Positions 54,885 through 64,000 are shown, counted from the first letter of the stretch. The stretch: DNA of 64,000 bases from Zemynaea arenosa (GCF_004614185.1 NZ_SPVF01000153.1:1-64000), one strand, 5' to 3'. The notes: generated by a model not told the origin, from the sequence alone. Translations and numbers: made by a program.

Positions 54885-55416
54885 CTACGCCACTCGCGCG
54901 GCCTGAACCGCCAGCCGCACCTCCACCATGATGAAGCCGCTCGCCGGGCCGGTTGGCATCCGGCGGAGCGGCACCTCCAGATCCTGCGGCGGCACGCGGA
55001 ACGCGATGCCGGACGCCAGGAACCGCAGTGCCACCGGCCCAGGCTGCCGCGCTCTCGTGCAGGCGGCGACGGAATCCCACGGCCAGCGCCTCGATCCGGT
55101 CCGGCGCCATCAGCCAGGTGAGCATCAGCTGCTTGCGCTTGGCGTGCATCTCGTCATCCAGCCCCTGTACCCCGCCGCGCCCGACCAGCGTCGCCACGAC
55201 CCGGTGCGGCAGCGCGCCATGCCGGACAAAGCGCCGGTTGTCGCAGAACAGCCACGCCGCCTCCTCCCCCATCATCACGATGGCGGGCTGCGCCATCAAG
55301 CGCGTGGCGAAGATGTCGCTGCGCAGCTGGCGGAAGCGGTTGCGCCCGAACTCGTACCCTTCCAACAGAAGCGCCGCGCTATCGTCCAGCCCGCGCGCCC
55401 ACGGTATCCCGGCCAT
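54885..55416 (-). pseudogene. Collapsed CYP152-type cytochrome P450 (fatty-acid peroxygenase)
   Basis: A remnant of a P450 of the CYP152 (fatty-acid hydroxylating peroxygenase) family. The first part, from the ATG at 55416 behind a strong GGGAGGG site, reads as the normal N-terminus: LLLEGYEFGRNRFRQLRSDI, RFVRHGALPHRV, GGVQGLDDEMHAKRKQL. After HESAAAWAGG the frame is lost near 55011-55035. In a shifted frame the true C-terminus then appears (RVPPQDLEVPLRRMPTGP, then SGFIM) up to a stop at 54885-54887. About 250 residues, including the heme-binding Cys loop, are missing. It is a large internal deletion with a frameshift, so no active P450 can be made. Confidence 0.8.
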
Positions 55417-55490
55417 GTGCCCTCCCTTCCGTCTATGACTACGCTGCCGCCCGGCGGTTCCCTCGTCCTCACCTGTGCGCGGCCGCCACT

Positions 55491-55519
55491 TTGACAACCT
55501 CTGCGCCGCCCGCTACAGT
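55491..55519 (+). promoter_or_regulatory. Near-consensus sigma-70 promoter of the CPBP gene
   Basis: A consensus -35 TTGACA (55491-55496) and -10 TACAGT (55514-55519) are separated by 17 bp, about 33 nt before the GTG start at 55552. Confidence 0.7.
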
Positions 55520-55551
55520 GCCGCCGTCTTTATTTACAGAAAGGATTCAGC

Positions 55552-56307
55552 GTGAACCTGCGACTGCTCGTCGAGATCAGCATGCTGCTCGCTGCCTTGG
55601 GCTTTGGGGCCTATGCCATTGTCACGCGACGCCGCCAGGGCGTGCCGCTGGTGGACGCACTCGGCCTGCGCTGGCGCAGCGGCAGTGCGCTCGATCTTGC
55701 GGCAGGTATCGCGATCGCCGGGCTGGCCATGGCGGGCATCTACCTGGCCGAAGCGGGACTGGGCGGGATCGGCACTGCGCCGCGCACACCTGAACAGTCT
55801 CTGGGCATGCTCGCCCTGCTCAAGATGCTGTTCACGTTCAAGGAAGAACTTCTGATGCGCTCGCTGCTGCTGACCGGCCTGCTGATCGCCCTGCGTGGCC
55901 GCGCCTGGGCAGCGATCGGCCTGAGCGCCCTCGCCTTCGGCTGCATCCACCTGAGCAACCCAGGCAGCACGCTGCTGTCGGTGACGAACAATTCTTTGGG
56001 CGGCGTGATGTACGGGATGGCCTTCCTGCTCTCCGGCAGCCTGTGGCTCCCGATCGGCCTGCATTTCGCCTGGAACTTCGTGCAGGGTCCGCTGCTCGGC
56101 TTCCCCGTGAGCGGCCTCGATTCCGGCGGCCTGCAAACGATCGTCGACCACGGCCCCGTCTGGCTCACGGGCGGCATCTACGGCCCCGAGGGCGGCCTGG
56201 TCGGCATCGTGTTCCGCTTCCTGATCATTGCCGCGGTGCTGCTGTGGACAAGCCGCCGGGAGCAGCGGCTTTCACGGCCTGCCCAGCAAGCTCGCGCCGT
56301 CCAGTAG
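55552..56307 (+). CDS. CPBP family intramembrane metalloprotease
   Basis: A 251-residue membrane protein of the CPBP (Abi/CAAX protease-like) family. Motif 1 is the EE pair in FKEELLMRSLLL, motif 2 is FGCIHLSNP (catalytic His), and motif 3 is LHFAWNF. About seven or eight TM helices are visible. Bacterial members cleave or modify prenylated or signal proteins and some act in bacteriocin self-immunity. The start is a GTG with AAAGGA upstream. The next gene follows 25 nt later. Confidence 0.85.
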   Translation: MNLRLLVEISMLLAALGFGAYAIVTRRRQGVPLVDALGLRWRSGSALDLAAGIAIAGLAMAGIYLAEAGLGGIGTAPRTPEQSLGMLALLKMLFTFKEELLMRSLLLTGLLIALRGRAWAAIGLSALAFGCIHLSNPGSTLLSVTNNSLGGVMYGMAFLLSGSLWLPIGLHFAWNFVQGPLLGFPVSGLDSGGLQTIVDHGPVWLTGGIYGPEGGLVGIVFRFLIIAAVLLWTSRREQRLSRPAQQARAVQ

Positions 56308-56332
56308 GCGCTTGGCTTAGGCTAGGCGGCGA

Positions 56333-57118
56333 ATGCCGATGTTCGCCGCCCAAGTGAGAACTTCCGCCACCGCCACTTTCCGCTTCTACGAGGAGCTCAA
56401 CGACTTCCTCGCGCCCCAGCATCGCAAGCGCGACGTCACGCTGCGCTGCGCCGAATGTGCCACCACCAAGCACATGATCGAAGCGCTCGGCGTGCCGCAC
56501 ACCGAGGTGGAACTGATCCTGGTGAATGGCGAGAGCGCAGGCCTGGACCGCCTCATCGAAGAGGGCGACCGCATCGCCGTCTACCCCAAGTTCGAACGCT
56601 TCGACATCACCGGCCTGCTGCGCGTGCGCGAGCGTCCGCTGCGCAGCCCGCGCTTCGTGGCCGATGCCCACGTGGGCGGCCTGGCGCGCCTGCTGCGCAT
56701 GGCCGGCTTCGACACGCTGTACGACAACAACTATCACGACGCCGAGATCGAAATGCTGGCCGAAGCCCAGCAGCGCATCATCCTCACCCGCGACCGCGAC
56801 CTGCTCAAGCGCGGCAGCGTGACCCATGGCTGCTACGTGCGCGCGCTGAAGCCCGAGCCGCAGTTCCGCGAGATCATGGACCGGCTGGACCTGCATTCGC
56901 TGGCCCGCCCCTTCACGCTCTGCCTGCACTGCAACGCCCCGCTGCGCCCCATCCCCAAGGCGGAAGTGGAAGAGCAGCTGCCACCTCTGGTCCGCGCGGG
57001 GCAGCAGGACTTCGTCACCTGCGAAGTGTGCCGGCGCGTCTACTGGAAGGGCACGCACTGGCAGCGCATGGCCGCCCTGCTGCAGCGCGCCGCCATCGGG
57101 CCCGCGCCTTCCACGTGA
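56333..57118 (+). CDS. Mut7-C RNase-domain protein with N-terminal ubiquitin-like domain
   Basis: A 261-residue protein. Residues about 14-90 look like the MoaD/ubiquitin-like domain that accompanies Mut7-C (ATFRFYEELNDFLAP; GVPHTEVELILVNGE). Residues about 105-190 are the PIN-like Mut7-C domain (FVADAHVGGLARLLRMAGFD, ILTRDRDLLKRG) with Asp ligands. The C-terminus holds a zinc ribbon (CLHCNAPL and CEVCRRVYWKGTHW). A nuclease role is predicted by fold; the substrate is unknown. It lies downstream of the CPBP gene and may share its promoter. Confidence 0.85.
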   Translation: MPMFAAQVRTSATATFRFYEELNDFLAPQHRKRDVTLRCAECATTKHMIEALGVPHTEVELILVNGESAGLDRLIEEGDRIAVYPKFERFDITGLLRVRERPLRSPRFVADAHVGGLARLLRMAGFDTLYDNNYHDAEIEMLAEAQQRIILTRDRDLLKRGSVTHGCYVRALKPEPQFREIMDRLDLHSLARPFTLCLHCNAPLRPIPKAEVEEQLPPLVRAGQQDFVTCEVCRRVYWKGTHWQRMAALLQRAAIGPAPST

Positions 57119-57122
57119 ATGC

Positions 57123-57824
57123 TCAAGCGCTGTGCGGCAGCCCCAGATTGCGGTTGGCCGGCACTGCCACATCGATCAGCTTCGGCTTGGGCAGGTGCAG
57201 GTTCGCCATGATCTCCACGAACTCCGCGCGGGTGCGGTTGGCCAGGCGCGCATTGTGCCGCTTCTCCCAGCCGATGGTGGACACCGATTGCCCCTTGTAG
57301 TCGTGCGCGGGCCAGACCAGCGTGTCGTCCGGCAGCGTGAACAGCCGCTGGGTCACGCTGTCATACAGCGCTTCCGCGCTCCCGCTCTGGAAGTCGGTGC
57401 GTCCGCAGCCATCGATCAGCAGCGTATCGCCCGTGAACACGTTCCCGCGCCACAGATAGCACATGCTGCCGCCCGTGTGGCCCGGCGTGTGGATCACGCG
57501 GATCTCCTCGTTGGCGCCAAAGCGCACCGAGTCGCCGTCGTTGAGCTGCAGCTCCGCGGGCGGAATCCCGCAGCCGCTGGGCACCGCCGTGCGCGCCCCG
57601 GTCATCTCGTGCAGCCGGCCGGCCGACGTCACGTGGTCCGCATGGGCGTGCGTCTCCAGCACGTAGGCCAGTTCCAGGCCGAGGCGCTGGAGGTGGGCGA
57701 GGTCGCGCTCCAGGTTGTGGTCCACCGGGTCGATGATGACCGCGGCCTTCTCGCCCGGCATGGAGAGGATATAGGTGTAAGTCGACGACTCGGCGTCGAA
57801 CAGCTGGACCGGATTACGTTGCAT
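57123..57824 (-). CDS. MBL-fold persulfide dioxygenase-like hydrolase (ETHE1/Blh type)
   Basis: A 233-residue metallo-beta-lactamase-fold protein. The iron ligands are visible: THAHADH (ETHAHADHVTSA), IHTPGHTGGS, the bridging Asp in FTGDTLLIDGCGRTDF, and PAHDY. The wording is that of ETHE1-type persulfide dioxygenases, which oxidise glutathione persulfide to sulfite. It overlaps by 11 nt the YeeE/YedE gene upstream in the same operon, supporting a sulfide/persulfide detoxification role. Confidence 0.88.
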   Translation of the reverse strand: MQRNPVQLFDAESSTYTYILSMPGEKAAVIIDPVDHNLERDLAHLQRLGLELAYVLETHAHADHVTSAGRLHEMTGARTAVPSGCGIPPAELQLNDGDSVRFGANEEIRVIHTPGHTGGSMCYLWRGNVFTGDTLLIDGCGRTDFQSGSAEALYDSVTQRLFTLPDDTLVWPAHDYKGQSVSTIGWEKRHNARLANRTRAEFVEIMANLHLPKPKLIDVAVPANRNLGLPHSA

Positions 57825-58269
57825 GGCTGTGTTCTCCCGGCGCGCGCAGGCGCCTCTCTTTCAGTCTTTCGATCGCCTCGAAGGCCACCATCCCCGCCAG
57901 CATCGCGAGCGTGAACACGATGGCCTTCCGGCTGCCCGCCGCCGAAGCCACCAGCGCCGGTCCCGGACAAAAACCCGCGACACCCCACCCGGCGCCGAAC
58001 AGCAGCGCTCCAGTGACGAGGCGCACATCGATCCGCGTGGCCTCCGGCAGCCGCATCGGTTCACCGAGCAGCGAGGTAGTGCGCTTGCGCGCCACGCCAA
58101 ACGCCACCAGCCCCACCAGGATCGCCCCGCCCATCACCAGCAGCAGGGACGGATCCCACCTGCCGGCGAGATCGAGGAAGCCGAGCACCTTGGCCGGATT
58201 GGCCATCCCGGACACCACCAGGCCGGCGCCAAACACCAGGCCCGCGACAAATTCCACAATGATAAGCAT
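57814..58269 (-). CDS. YeeE/YedE-family sulfur transporter half (DUF6691 type)
   Basis: A 151-residue membrane protein with four TM segments. Markers are FGAGLVVSGMANPAKVLGFLD at the start and FGAGWGVAGFCPGPALV, in which the Cys is thought to relay sulfur species. It is the PmpB-like half of a two-gene transporter. The ATG at 58269 has AAAGGAG upstream. It is followed (overlapping) by the persulfide dioxygenase-like gene. Confidence 0.88.
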   Translation of the reverse strand: MLIIVEFVAGLVFGAGLVVSGMANPAKVLGFLDLAGRWDPSLLLVMGGAILVGLVAFGVARKRTTSLLGEPMRLPEATRIDVRLVTGALLFGAGWGVAGFCPGPALVASAAGSRKAIVFTLAMLAGMVAFEAIERLKERRLRAPGEHSHAT

Positions 58270-58279
58270 GGCCGCTCCT

Positions 58280-58711
58280 TTAGCCAAGTCCATGGCGCAG
58301 CAGATAGACGGTGACGAAGCCCGCGCCGACGAACAGCGCCGTCGCCGTGAACGAACGTGGCGACAGCCGCGAGATGCCGCAGACTCCATGGCCGCTCGTG
58401 CAGCCGCTCCCCAGGCGCGTGCCGTAGCCAACCAGCAGACCCGCCACGACCAGGGCCGGGCCCGTGGCGTCAATCGACGGTGCCAGGCGCGCGCCCAGCC
58501 CCTCCATCAGCCAGGGCGCGGCAAAGAGGCCAGCCACGAAGGCAGCACGCCAGCCGATGTCCCCGCGCGCCGGCCGCAGCAGTCCGCCGAGGATGCCACT
58601 GATGCCCGCCACGCGACCCACCAGCAGGATGCTGAGCGCCGCCGCCAGCCCAATCAGTACGCCTCCGGCGAACGATGGCCAGGGCGTGAAATGCAAGATG
58701 TCAATGATCAT
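58280..58711 (-). CDS. YeeE/YedE-family sulfur transporter half (PmpA type)
   Basis: A 143-residue membrane protein with four TM segments. It carries the family motif [20 protein letters not shown] with two conserved Cys, then [13 protein letters not shown]. It forms the thiosulfate/sulfur-species channel with the next gene. The ATG at 58711 is behind GGAGG. It is the first gene of a three-gene sulfur module. No BigR-type repressor gene is present beside it. Confidence 0.9.
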   Translation of the reverse strand: MIIDILHFTPWPSFAGGVLIGLAAALSILLVGRVAGISGILGGLLRPARGDIGWRAAFVAGLFAAPWLMEGLGARLAPSIDATGPALVVAGLLVGYGTRLGSGCTSGHGVCGISRLSPRSFTATALFVGAGFVTVYLLRHGLG

Positions 58712-58859
58712 GTGAGCCTCCGCTGTGGAGTCAGGCGATATCGACATCATGCACCTTCGGCACCGGCTCCGCCATCATCTCCATGCCAGGGGGCACGCTG
58801 GCGCCGCCCGCGCATCGTTGGCGCTAGCATTCAAGACCTCTTTTATCAGGAGGTCCACC

Positions 58860-59237
58860 ATGAACATGCAAGACTGTATCGATGCCTGCCAGCGCTGCCA
58901 CGAAGTGTGCCTGCGCATGGCCATGACTCACTGCCTCGAACTCGGCGGCCGCCACACCGAACCCGAGCACCTGCGCCTCATGCTCAACTGCGCCGAAATC
59001 TGCCAGACCTCGGCCAACTTCATGCTCAGCCAGTCCAGCGTGCATGGCGCGGTGTGCGGCGCCTGCGCGGAGGTGTGCACCGCCTGTGCGGACAGCTGCG
59101 CATCGGTCGGGGACATGGATGAATGCGTGCAGGCCTGCCGCCACTGCGCTGAGACGTGCAGCGAGATGGCGAGCAGCTACCAGCCGCGCATGGCGCGGCG
59201 GGACGCGGGCACCAGCGCGGGCGCGCATTCGCACTGA
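58860..59237 (+). CDS. Four-helix-bundle copper-binding protein (Csp/DUF326)
   Basis: A 125-residue cytosolic protein with 16 Cys spaced for a four-helix bundle (CIDACQRCHEVC, CGACAEVCTACADSC, CVQACRHCAETC), the Csp3-like copper storage type that binds many Cu(I) ions in its core. No signal peptide is present. The C-terminal GAHSH adds His. The ATG at 58860 follows a perfect AGGAGG. It is the first gene of the copper island and is divergent from the sulfur module. Confidence 0.88.
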   Translation: MNMQDCIDACQRCHEVCLRMAMTHCLELGGRHTEPEHLRLMLNCAEICQTSANFMLSQSSVHGAVCGACAEVCTACADSCASVGDMDECVQACRHCAETCSEMASSYQPRMARRDAGTSAGAHSH

Positions 59238-59314
59238 TATACACCTCCCAGAATTGGGTCGCACACTGCGCCGGCGCCCTGCGGCTGAGGCCTCGCTGTG
59301 GTAACATCGCCCGT

Positions 59315-59761
59315 ATGAAAACTGTCATCAGGACGCTGTTCGTGTGGCTGCTGTTGTGCGCCATCCCGTTCCAGGGGTACGCCATGGCGCGCATGGCCTG
59401 CGGAGCGATGGCAGGTCAACAAGCCCCGGCCGCGCTGGACGCAGTCCCCACGGCATCCCAGCAGCCGCACCAGCATCAGCTACGCATGCAGCACCATGCT
59501 GCGGCGGACTCCACGCATGCGGCCCACCCCGCACTCTCCTGCTCCGCGCAGGACTGCAGCGCGGACCACGGCAATTCACCCCAACATGGAAAATGCGGCA
59601 CCGTCGGCGGCTGCTGCATCGCCTTTGCACTGGTTCCGTCGGCACCGCCGGTCCTCGCCAGCAGCAATGCCGTGACCTCTGCCGTTCCCTTCCTCGACCG
59701 CTTCGTGCCAGACACTGTCCTGAGCACGCTGGAGCGGCCACCGCGCTCCGCGCTATCCTGA
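59315..59761 (+). CDS. Exported His/Cys-rich small protein in the copper island
   Basis: A 148-residue protein with a signal peptide (TLFVWLLLCAIPFQGYAMA) and a mature part rich in His and Cys (QPHQHQLRMQHH, HGKCGTVGGCC). It has no recognised domain. The composition and the neighbours (Csp, TolC-like, multicopper oxidase) suggest periplasmic copper binding or sensing, which is inference. A later C-terminal hydrophobic stretch (IAFALVPSAPPVLA) could be membrane-associated. No strong Shine-Dalgarno precedes the ATG at 59315. Confidence 0.65.
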   Translation: MKTVIRTLFVWLLLCAIPFQGYAMARMACGAMAGQQAPAALDAVPTASQQPHQHQLRMQHHAAADSTHAAHPALSCSAQDCSADHGNSPQHGKCGTVGGCCIAFALVPSAPPVLASSNAVTSAVPFLDRFVPDTVLSTLERPPRSALS

Positions 59762-59849
59762 TCCGCTCTCCGAGCCCGCGCTGGCGCCGACCGCGCCGCG
59801 GGCATCCGTCTACATGGCCATCTTGAGGCCCTGAATTCGAAGGACTCCC

Positions 59850-61280
59850 ATGAAGTTCACCCCCAGGCATGCGCGCCCGCCCGCGCGCGTCCTCCTCCTG
59901 CGCAGCGCCGCCATGGGCGCCGCGCTATTCCTCGCGGCCTGCGCGTCGCCCTCGCCGGACGCCGGTTTCGGTGCCGTCGCCAGCACCATCGCCCAGCGCA
60001 ATGGCGTCGAGCCCAAGCTGGTGCGCGGCCAGCATGACACCGACGCCGTCCGCCAGCTCGTCACCGAACGCCTGGCCAAGCCGCTGGACGTGGACAGCGC
60101 CGTCACCATCGCGGTTGTCAACCACCCCGGCCTGCAAGCCACCTACTGGGAAGCCGGCATCGCCGATGCCGACCTGGCGCAGGCGGGCCGCCTGCAGAAT
60201 CCCACCTTTGGTTTCAAACGCACCCACAACGGCGAGGTCGAGATCGAGCGTTCGCTCGGCTTCAACCTGGTCGAACTGCTCACCAAGCCGCTTGCTGCGC
60301 GCATCGAAAGGCGCCGCTTTGAACAGGTGCGCTTGCAGGTGGCATCCGCCGTCCAGGCCCACATCGCGGCTACCCGGCGCGCGTGGTTTGACGCCGTCGC
60401 CGCCCAGCAGTCGCGAGCCTACGCGAAGCAGGTGCAGACCGCCGCCGAGGCCGCGGCCGAACTCACCCAGCGCATGACGAACGTGGGCAACGCGAGCGCG
60501 CTGGACCGCGCGCAGCAGCAGGTCTTCAGCGCGGAAGCGGCAGCCAGCACCGTGCGCGCCACCAAGGCTGCCACCGCCGCGCGCGAAAAGCTGGTGCGCC
60601 TGCTCGGGCTGACCGGCAGCGAAGCCGCGCTCACCCTGCCGGACCAGCTGCCCGCCCTGCCGGACCAGCCCATCACTTTGGCAGAGGCCGAGCGCATCGC
60701 CGTGCGCGACCGCCTGGACATCCAGGCCGCCCGCATCGAGACGGAGGAAACCGCGGCCTCGCTGGGCCTCAGCAGGACGACACGCTTCATCAACGTGCTG
60801 GACCTGGCCTACGTGCGCAACACGGCCGGCGACGTGTCCGCGCCAGGCTACGAGATCACGCTGGAGATCCCGCTCTTCGACTGGGGCAGCGCACGCGTGG
60901 CCAAGGCCGAGGCGATCTACATGCGCTCCGCCAGCCGTCTCGCGCAAACCGCGGTGGACGCCCGCAGCGAAGCGCGCGAGGCCTACCATGCCTACCGCGG
61001 CTCCTACGATGTCGCGCGCCAGTACCGCGACCAGATCATCCCGCTGCGCAAGCAGGTGTCGAAAGAGACCCTGCTGCGCTACAACGGGATGCTGATCGGC
61101 GTGTTCGAACTGCTGGCCGACGCCCGCGCCCAGCGCGAGGCCGTCACCGCCTACATCGACGCGCTGCGCGAATTCTGGACCGACGACGCCAACTTGCAGG
61201 CGGCCCTCGGCGGCAAGCTCCCGCCGTCCGAGCCTGCAGTGAACACCACCCAAGAGACACATAAGGATCGCCAGCCATGA
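59850..61280 (+). CDS. TolC-family outer-membrane lipoprotein
   Basis: A 476-residue outer-membrane factor with a lipobox in the leader (LFLAACAS). The TolC/NodT repeats are visible: AVNHP-type entry (AIVNHPGLQATYWEAG here), NLVELLTKPLAARIERRRF, LEIPLFDWGSARVAKAEAIY and ARSEAREAYHAYRGSYDVARQYRDQ. It probably forms the exit duct for a copper efflux or oxidase export system. No RND pump or membrane-fusion gene is next to it. It overlaps the multicopper oxidase by 4 nt, so the two are coupled. Confidence 0.85.
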   Translation: MKFTPRHARPPARVLLLRSAAMGAALFLAACASPSPDAGFGAVASTIAQRNGVEPKLVRGQHDTDAVRQLVTERLAKPLDVDSAVTIAVVNHPGLQATYWEAGIADADLAQAGRLQNPTFGFKRTHNGEVEIERSLGFNLVELLTKPLAARIERRRFEQVRLQVASAVQAHIAATRRAWFDAVAAQQSRAYAKQVQTAAEAAAELTQRMTNVGNASALDRAQQQVFSAEAAASTVRATKAATAAREKLVRLLGLTGSEAALTLPDQLPALPDQPITLAEAERIAVRDRLDIQAARIETEETAASLGLSRTTRFINVLDLAYVRNTAGDVSAPGYEITLEIPLFDWGSARVAKAEAIYMRSASRLAQTAVDARSEAREAYHAYRGSYDVARQYRDQIIPLRKQVSKETLLRYNGMLIGVFELLADARAQREAVTAYIDALREFWTDDANLQAALGGKLPPSEPAVNTTQETHKDRQP

Positions 61281-62656
61281 CCAGCCGCCGCTCATTCCTG
61301 TCCGGCGCCGGTGCCGCCCTCGTCGGCAGCGCCCTCGTCAACCGCGCCAGCGCAGCCGCCATCCCCGAGGCGCCGGTGCATTCGTCGGCCGCCACCCAGG
61401 CACCGCTCGCGCCCACCTCCGGCCGCCCCTACAACCCGGTCGTCACGCTCAATGGCTGGACGCTCCCATGGCGCATGAAGGACGGCGTCAAGGAATTTCA
61501 CCTCGTCGCCGAACCCGTGGTGCGCGAGATCGCGCCGGGCATGAAGGCCAACTTGTGGGGCTATAACGGCCAGAGCCCCGGCCCCACCATCGAAGTGGTC
61601 GAGGGTGACCGGGTGCGCATCTTCGTCACCAACAAACTGCCGGAACACACCAGCGTGCACTGGCATGGCCAGATCCTGCCCAGCGGGATGGACGGCGTCA
61701 CGGGCCTCTCGCAGCCGCCGATTGCGCCCGGCAAGACCTACGTCTATGAATTCGTGGCCCGCCACGCGGGCACCTTCATGTACCACCCGCACGCGGACGA
61801 GATGACGCAAATGGCGATGGGGATGATGGGCTTCTGGGTCACGCACCCGAAGAATCCGCGCCAGCACGCGGTGGACCGCGACTACGTCTTCCTACTGAAC
61901 GCCTACGACATCGACCCGGGCAGCTACACGCCGCGCACCAGCACCATGCTGGACTTTAACCTGTGGACCATCAACAGCCGCGCCTTCCCCGGCGTGGACC
62001 CGATGGTGGCGCGCACCGGGGACCGCGTGCGCATCCGCATGGGTAACCTGACCATGACCAACCATCCTTTCCACATCCACGGGCACCGCTTCGAGGTGAC
62101 GTGCACGGACGGCGGCTTCATTCAGCCGTCGGCGCGCTGGCCGGAGGTGACGGTCGATATCGGCGTGGGGCAGATGCGCGCCATCGAATTCATCGCCGAC
62201 AATCCCGGCGACTGGGCCTTCCACTGCCACAAATCGCACCACACCATGAACGCCATGGGCCACGACATGCCGAACCTGATCGGCGTGGACCACCGTGGAG
62301 TGGCCGAGAAGATCGGCAACCTGGTACCGGGCTACATGGTCATGGGGGACAAGGGCGGTGCCATGGGCGGCATGAAGATGCGGCTGCCCGAGAACACGCT
62401 GCCGATGATGGCCGGTGACGGGCCGTTCGGCCCCATCGAAATGGGTGGCATGTTCACGATGCTGAAGGTGCGCGATGGGCTGGCGCGCGGCGACTACAAG
62501 GACCCGGGCTGGTACAAGAACCCGCCGGGGACCGTGGCGCGCGAGTGGACTGGCGAGGTGCCTGAGGCGGCGCGCGCCACCGGCTCAACGCCCGCGGCGC
62601 ATGATGACGGCGCACTGCAGGTCCGCAAGCCCACGGACCACCAGCACGGCCACTAG
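61277..62656 (+). CDS. Multicopper oxidase (periplasmic, Tat-exported)
   Basis: A 459-residue oxidase with a twin-arginine leader (MTSRRSFLSGAGAAL). The copper ligands are complete: HWHGQILPSGMDG and YHPHADE (T2/T3), HPFHIHGHRF, and the T1/T3 cluster HCHKSHHTMNAMGHDM. A Met-rich stretch (GGAMGGMKMRL) near residues 355-370 and a long C-terminal tail end in HQHGH. The likely role is oxidation of Cu(I) in copper tolerance. It overlaps the TolC-like gene by 4 nt and is followed by a terminator. Confidence 0.9.
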   Translation: MTSRRSFLSGAGAALVGSALVNRASAAAIPEAPVHSSAATQAPLAPTSGRPYNPVVTLNGWTLPWRMKDGVKEFHLVAEPVVREIAPGMKANLWGYNGQSPGPTIEVVEGDRVRIFVTNKLPEHTSVHWHGQILPSGMDGVTGLSQPPIAPGKTYVYEFVARHAGTFMYHPHADEMTQMAMGMMGFWVTHPKNPRQHAVDRDYVFLLNAYDIDPGSYTPRTSTMLDFNLWTINSRAFPGVDPMVARTGDRVRIRMGNLTMTNHPFHIHGHRFEVTCTDGGFIQPSARWPEVTVDIGVGQMRAIEFIADNPGDWAFHCHKSHHTMNAMGHDMPNLIGVDHRGVAEKIGNLVPGYMVMGDKGGAMGGMKMRLPENTLPMMAGDGPFGPIEMGGMFTMLKVRDGLARGDYKDPGWYKNPPGTVAREWTGEVPEAARATGSTPAAHDDGALQVRKPTDHQHGH

Positions 62657-62663
62657 TACGAAG

Positions 62664-62689
62664 AATGCCCTCCGAAGAGGGCATTTTTC
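62664..62689. terminator. Rho-independent terminator after the copper oxidase
   Basis: A 9-bp stem AATGCCCTC/GAGGGCATT with loop CGAA is followed by a T-run. It lies between convergent transcripts and may serve the ferredoxin side as well. Confidence 0.85.
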
Positions 62690-62700
62690 ATGTTCGGGCA

Positions 62701-63035
62701 TCAGCCCTTTTCACGCACCTGGTTGATGGTGTACTGCGGCAGGGAGACAACGAGGTCCTGGTCTCCCAGCTTCACCTGGCAGGACAGGCGCGAGTGCGGC
62801 GTCACGCCCCAGGCGCGGTCCAGCATGTCCTCTTCCTGGTCGGTGGCTTCGTTCAGGCTGTCGAAGCCTTCCTCGATGATGACGTGGCAGGTGGTGCACG
62901 CGCCGACCTTGCCGCAGGCGTGTTCGATGTCCACGCCCGCATCCAGCAGCGCGTCGCACAACGAGGGCGCGGACGCCACTTCAAAGTCAGCACCCTCTGG
63001 CGCGCTCTCCGGGTGTGGCTTGACGGTGACGTGCG

Positions 63036-63039
<4 letters not shown>
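62701..63039 (-). CDS. fdx: 2Fe-2S ferredoxin, ISC type
   Basis: A 112-residue ferredoxin of the adrenodoxin/ISC branch. The cluster Cys lie in EHACGKVGACTTCHVI, and the last ligand in SRLSCQVKLGDQDL. The ISC-type C-terminus YTINQVREKG is present. It normally sits in the isc operon, but here its ATG overlaps the stop of the copper ATPase by 4 nt, a translationally coupled and uncommon neighbour. It may be a paralogue of the isc copy (not in the window). Confidence 0.9.

Positions 63040-64000
<961 letters not shown>

Noticed and set aside
54739-55497. A normal 252-residue gene on the minus strand
   Set aside because: The C-terminal part in that frame is nonsense, while the shifted frame gives the real P450 C-terminus; it is a pseudogene.

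Overview
The window is about 64 kb of high-GC (roughly 65-70%) chromosomal DNA, densely coded on both strands with short intergenic gaps. The gene content suggests a beta-proteobacterium of the Oxalobacteraceae (Massilia, Telluria or Duganella type). The pointers are a PEP-CTERM exoprotein of the FxDxF kind, an RpfE-like gene joined to recJ, prfB with its +1 frameshift, LolCDE, fused indolepyruvate oxidoreductase and a fused LivM-LivG. This placement is an inference from gene content; there is no rRNA or marker tree to confirm it. I saw no tRNA, rRNA, CRISPR array or insertion sequence.

Layout. 65-7465: lipoprotein export (two tandem LolC/E permeases, LolD), TatD, then divergently an RpfE-like gene and recJ, and a small exported DUF4440-type protein. 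7546-11145: an Xre-RES (MbcA/ParS-type) toxin-antitoxin operon interrupted between antitoxin and toxin by an AT-rich two-gene block (an E. coli-type dGTPase and a 192-residue protein with primase-polymerase-like motifs), followed by a DUF2288 gene. 11158-25426: housekeeping genes (cpdB, a membrane protein plus Xre regulator pair, prfB, a HAD phosphatase, lysS, ppnN, a POT peptide transporter, a LysR/epimerase divergent pair, a class A penicillin-binding protein). 25673-29405: an unusual three-gene operon of a membrane sensor-like protein, a sensor-MFS fusion and a periplasmic binding protein. 29454-35783: HDOD protein, 5'-nucleotidase, mfd, serB. 36572-41383: a branched-chain amino acid uptake operon with its own terminators and a palindromic candidate operator. 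41424-49830: DUF4870 protein, cheV, metC, rimO, indolepyruvate ferredoxin oxidoreductase with a divergent Lrp regulator. 50267-55416: PEP-CTERM protein, orphan histidine kinase, hotdog thioesterase, chemoreceptor and a collapsed CYP152-type P450 pseudogene. 55552-58711: CPBP protease, Mut7-C protein and a persulfide/sulfur transport module. 58860-64000: a copper-handling island (Csp-type four-helix protein, His/Cys-rich exported protein, TolC-family lipoprotein, multicopper oxidase, ferredoxin, CopA with an in-frame CopZ domain), cut by the window edge.

The best candidate for an undescribed system is the dGTPase plus primase-like pair inside the toxin-antitoxin operon. Hand-counted 60-base lines give 45% GC inside the block against 65-72% in the flanks. 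The change in composition falls inside the first 100-150 bases of the toxin gene, so the block may have moved together with the toxin's 5' end. A dGTPase depleting dNTPs next to an NAD-consuming RES toxin would make sense as phage defence, but that function is inference only.
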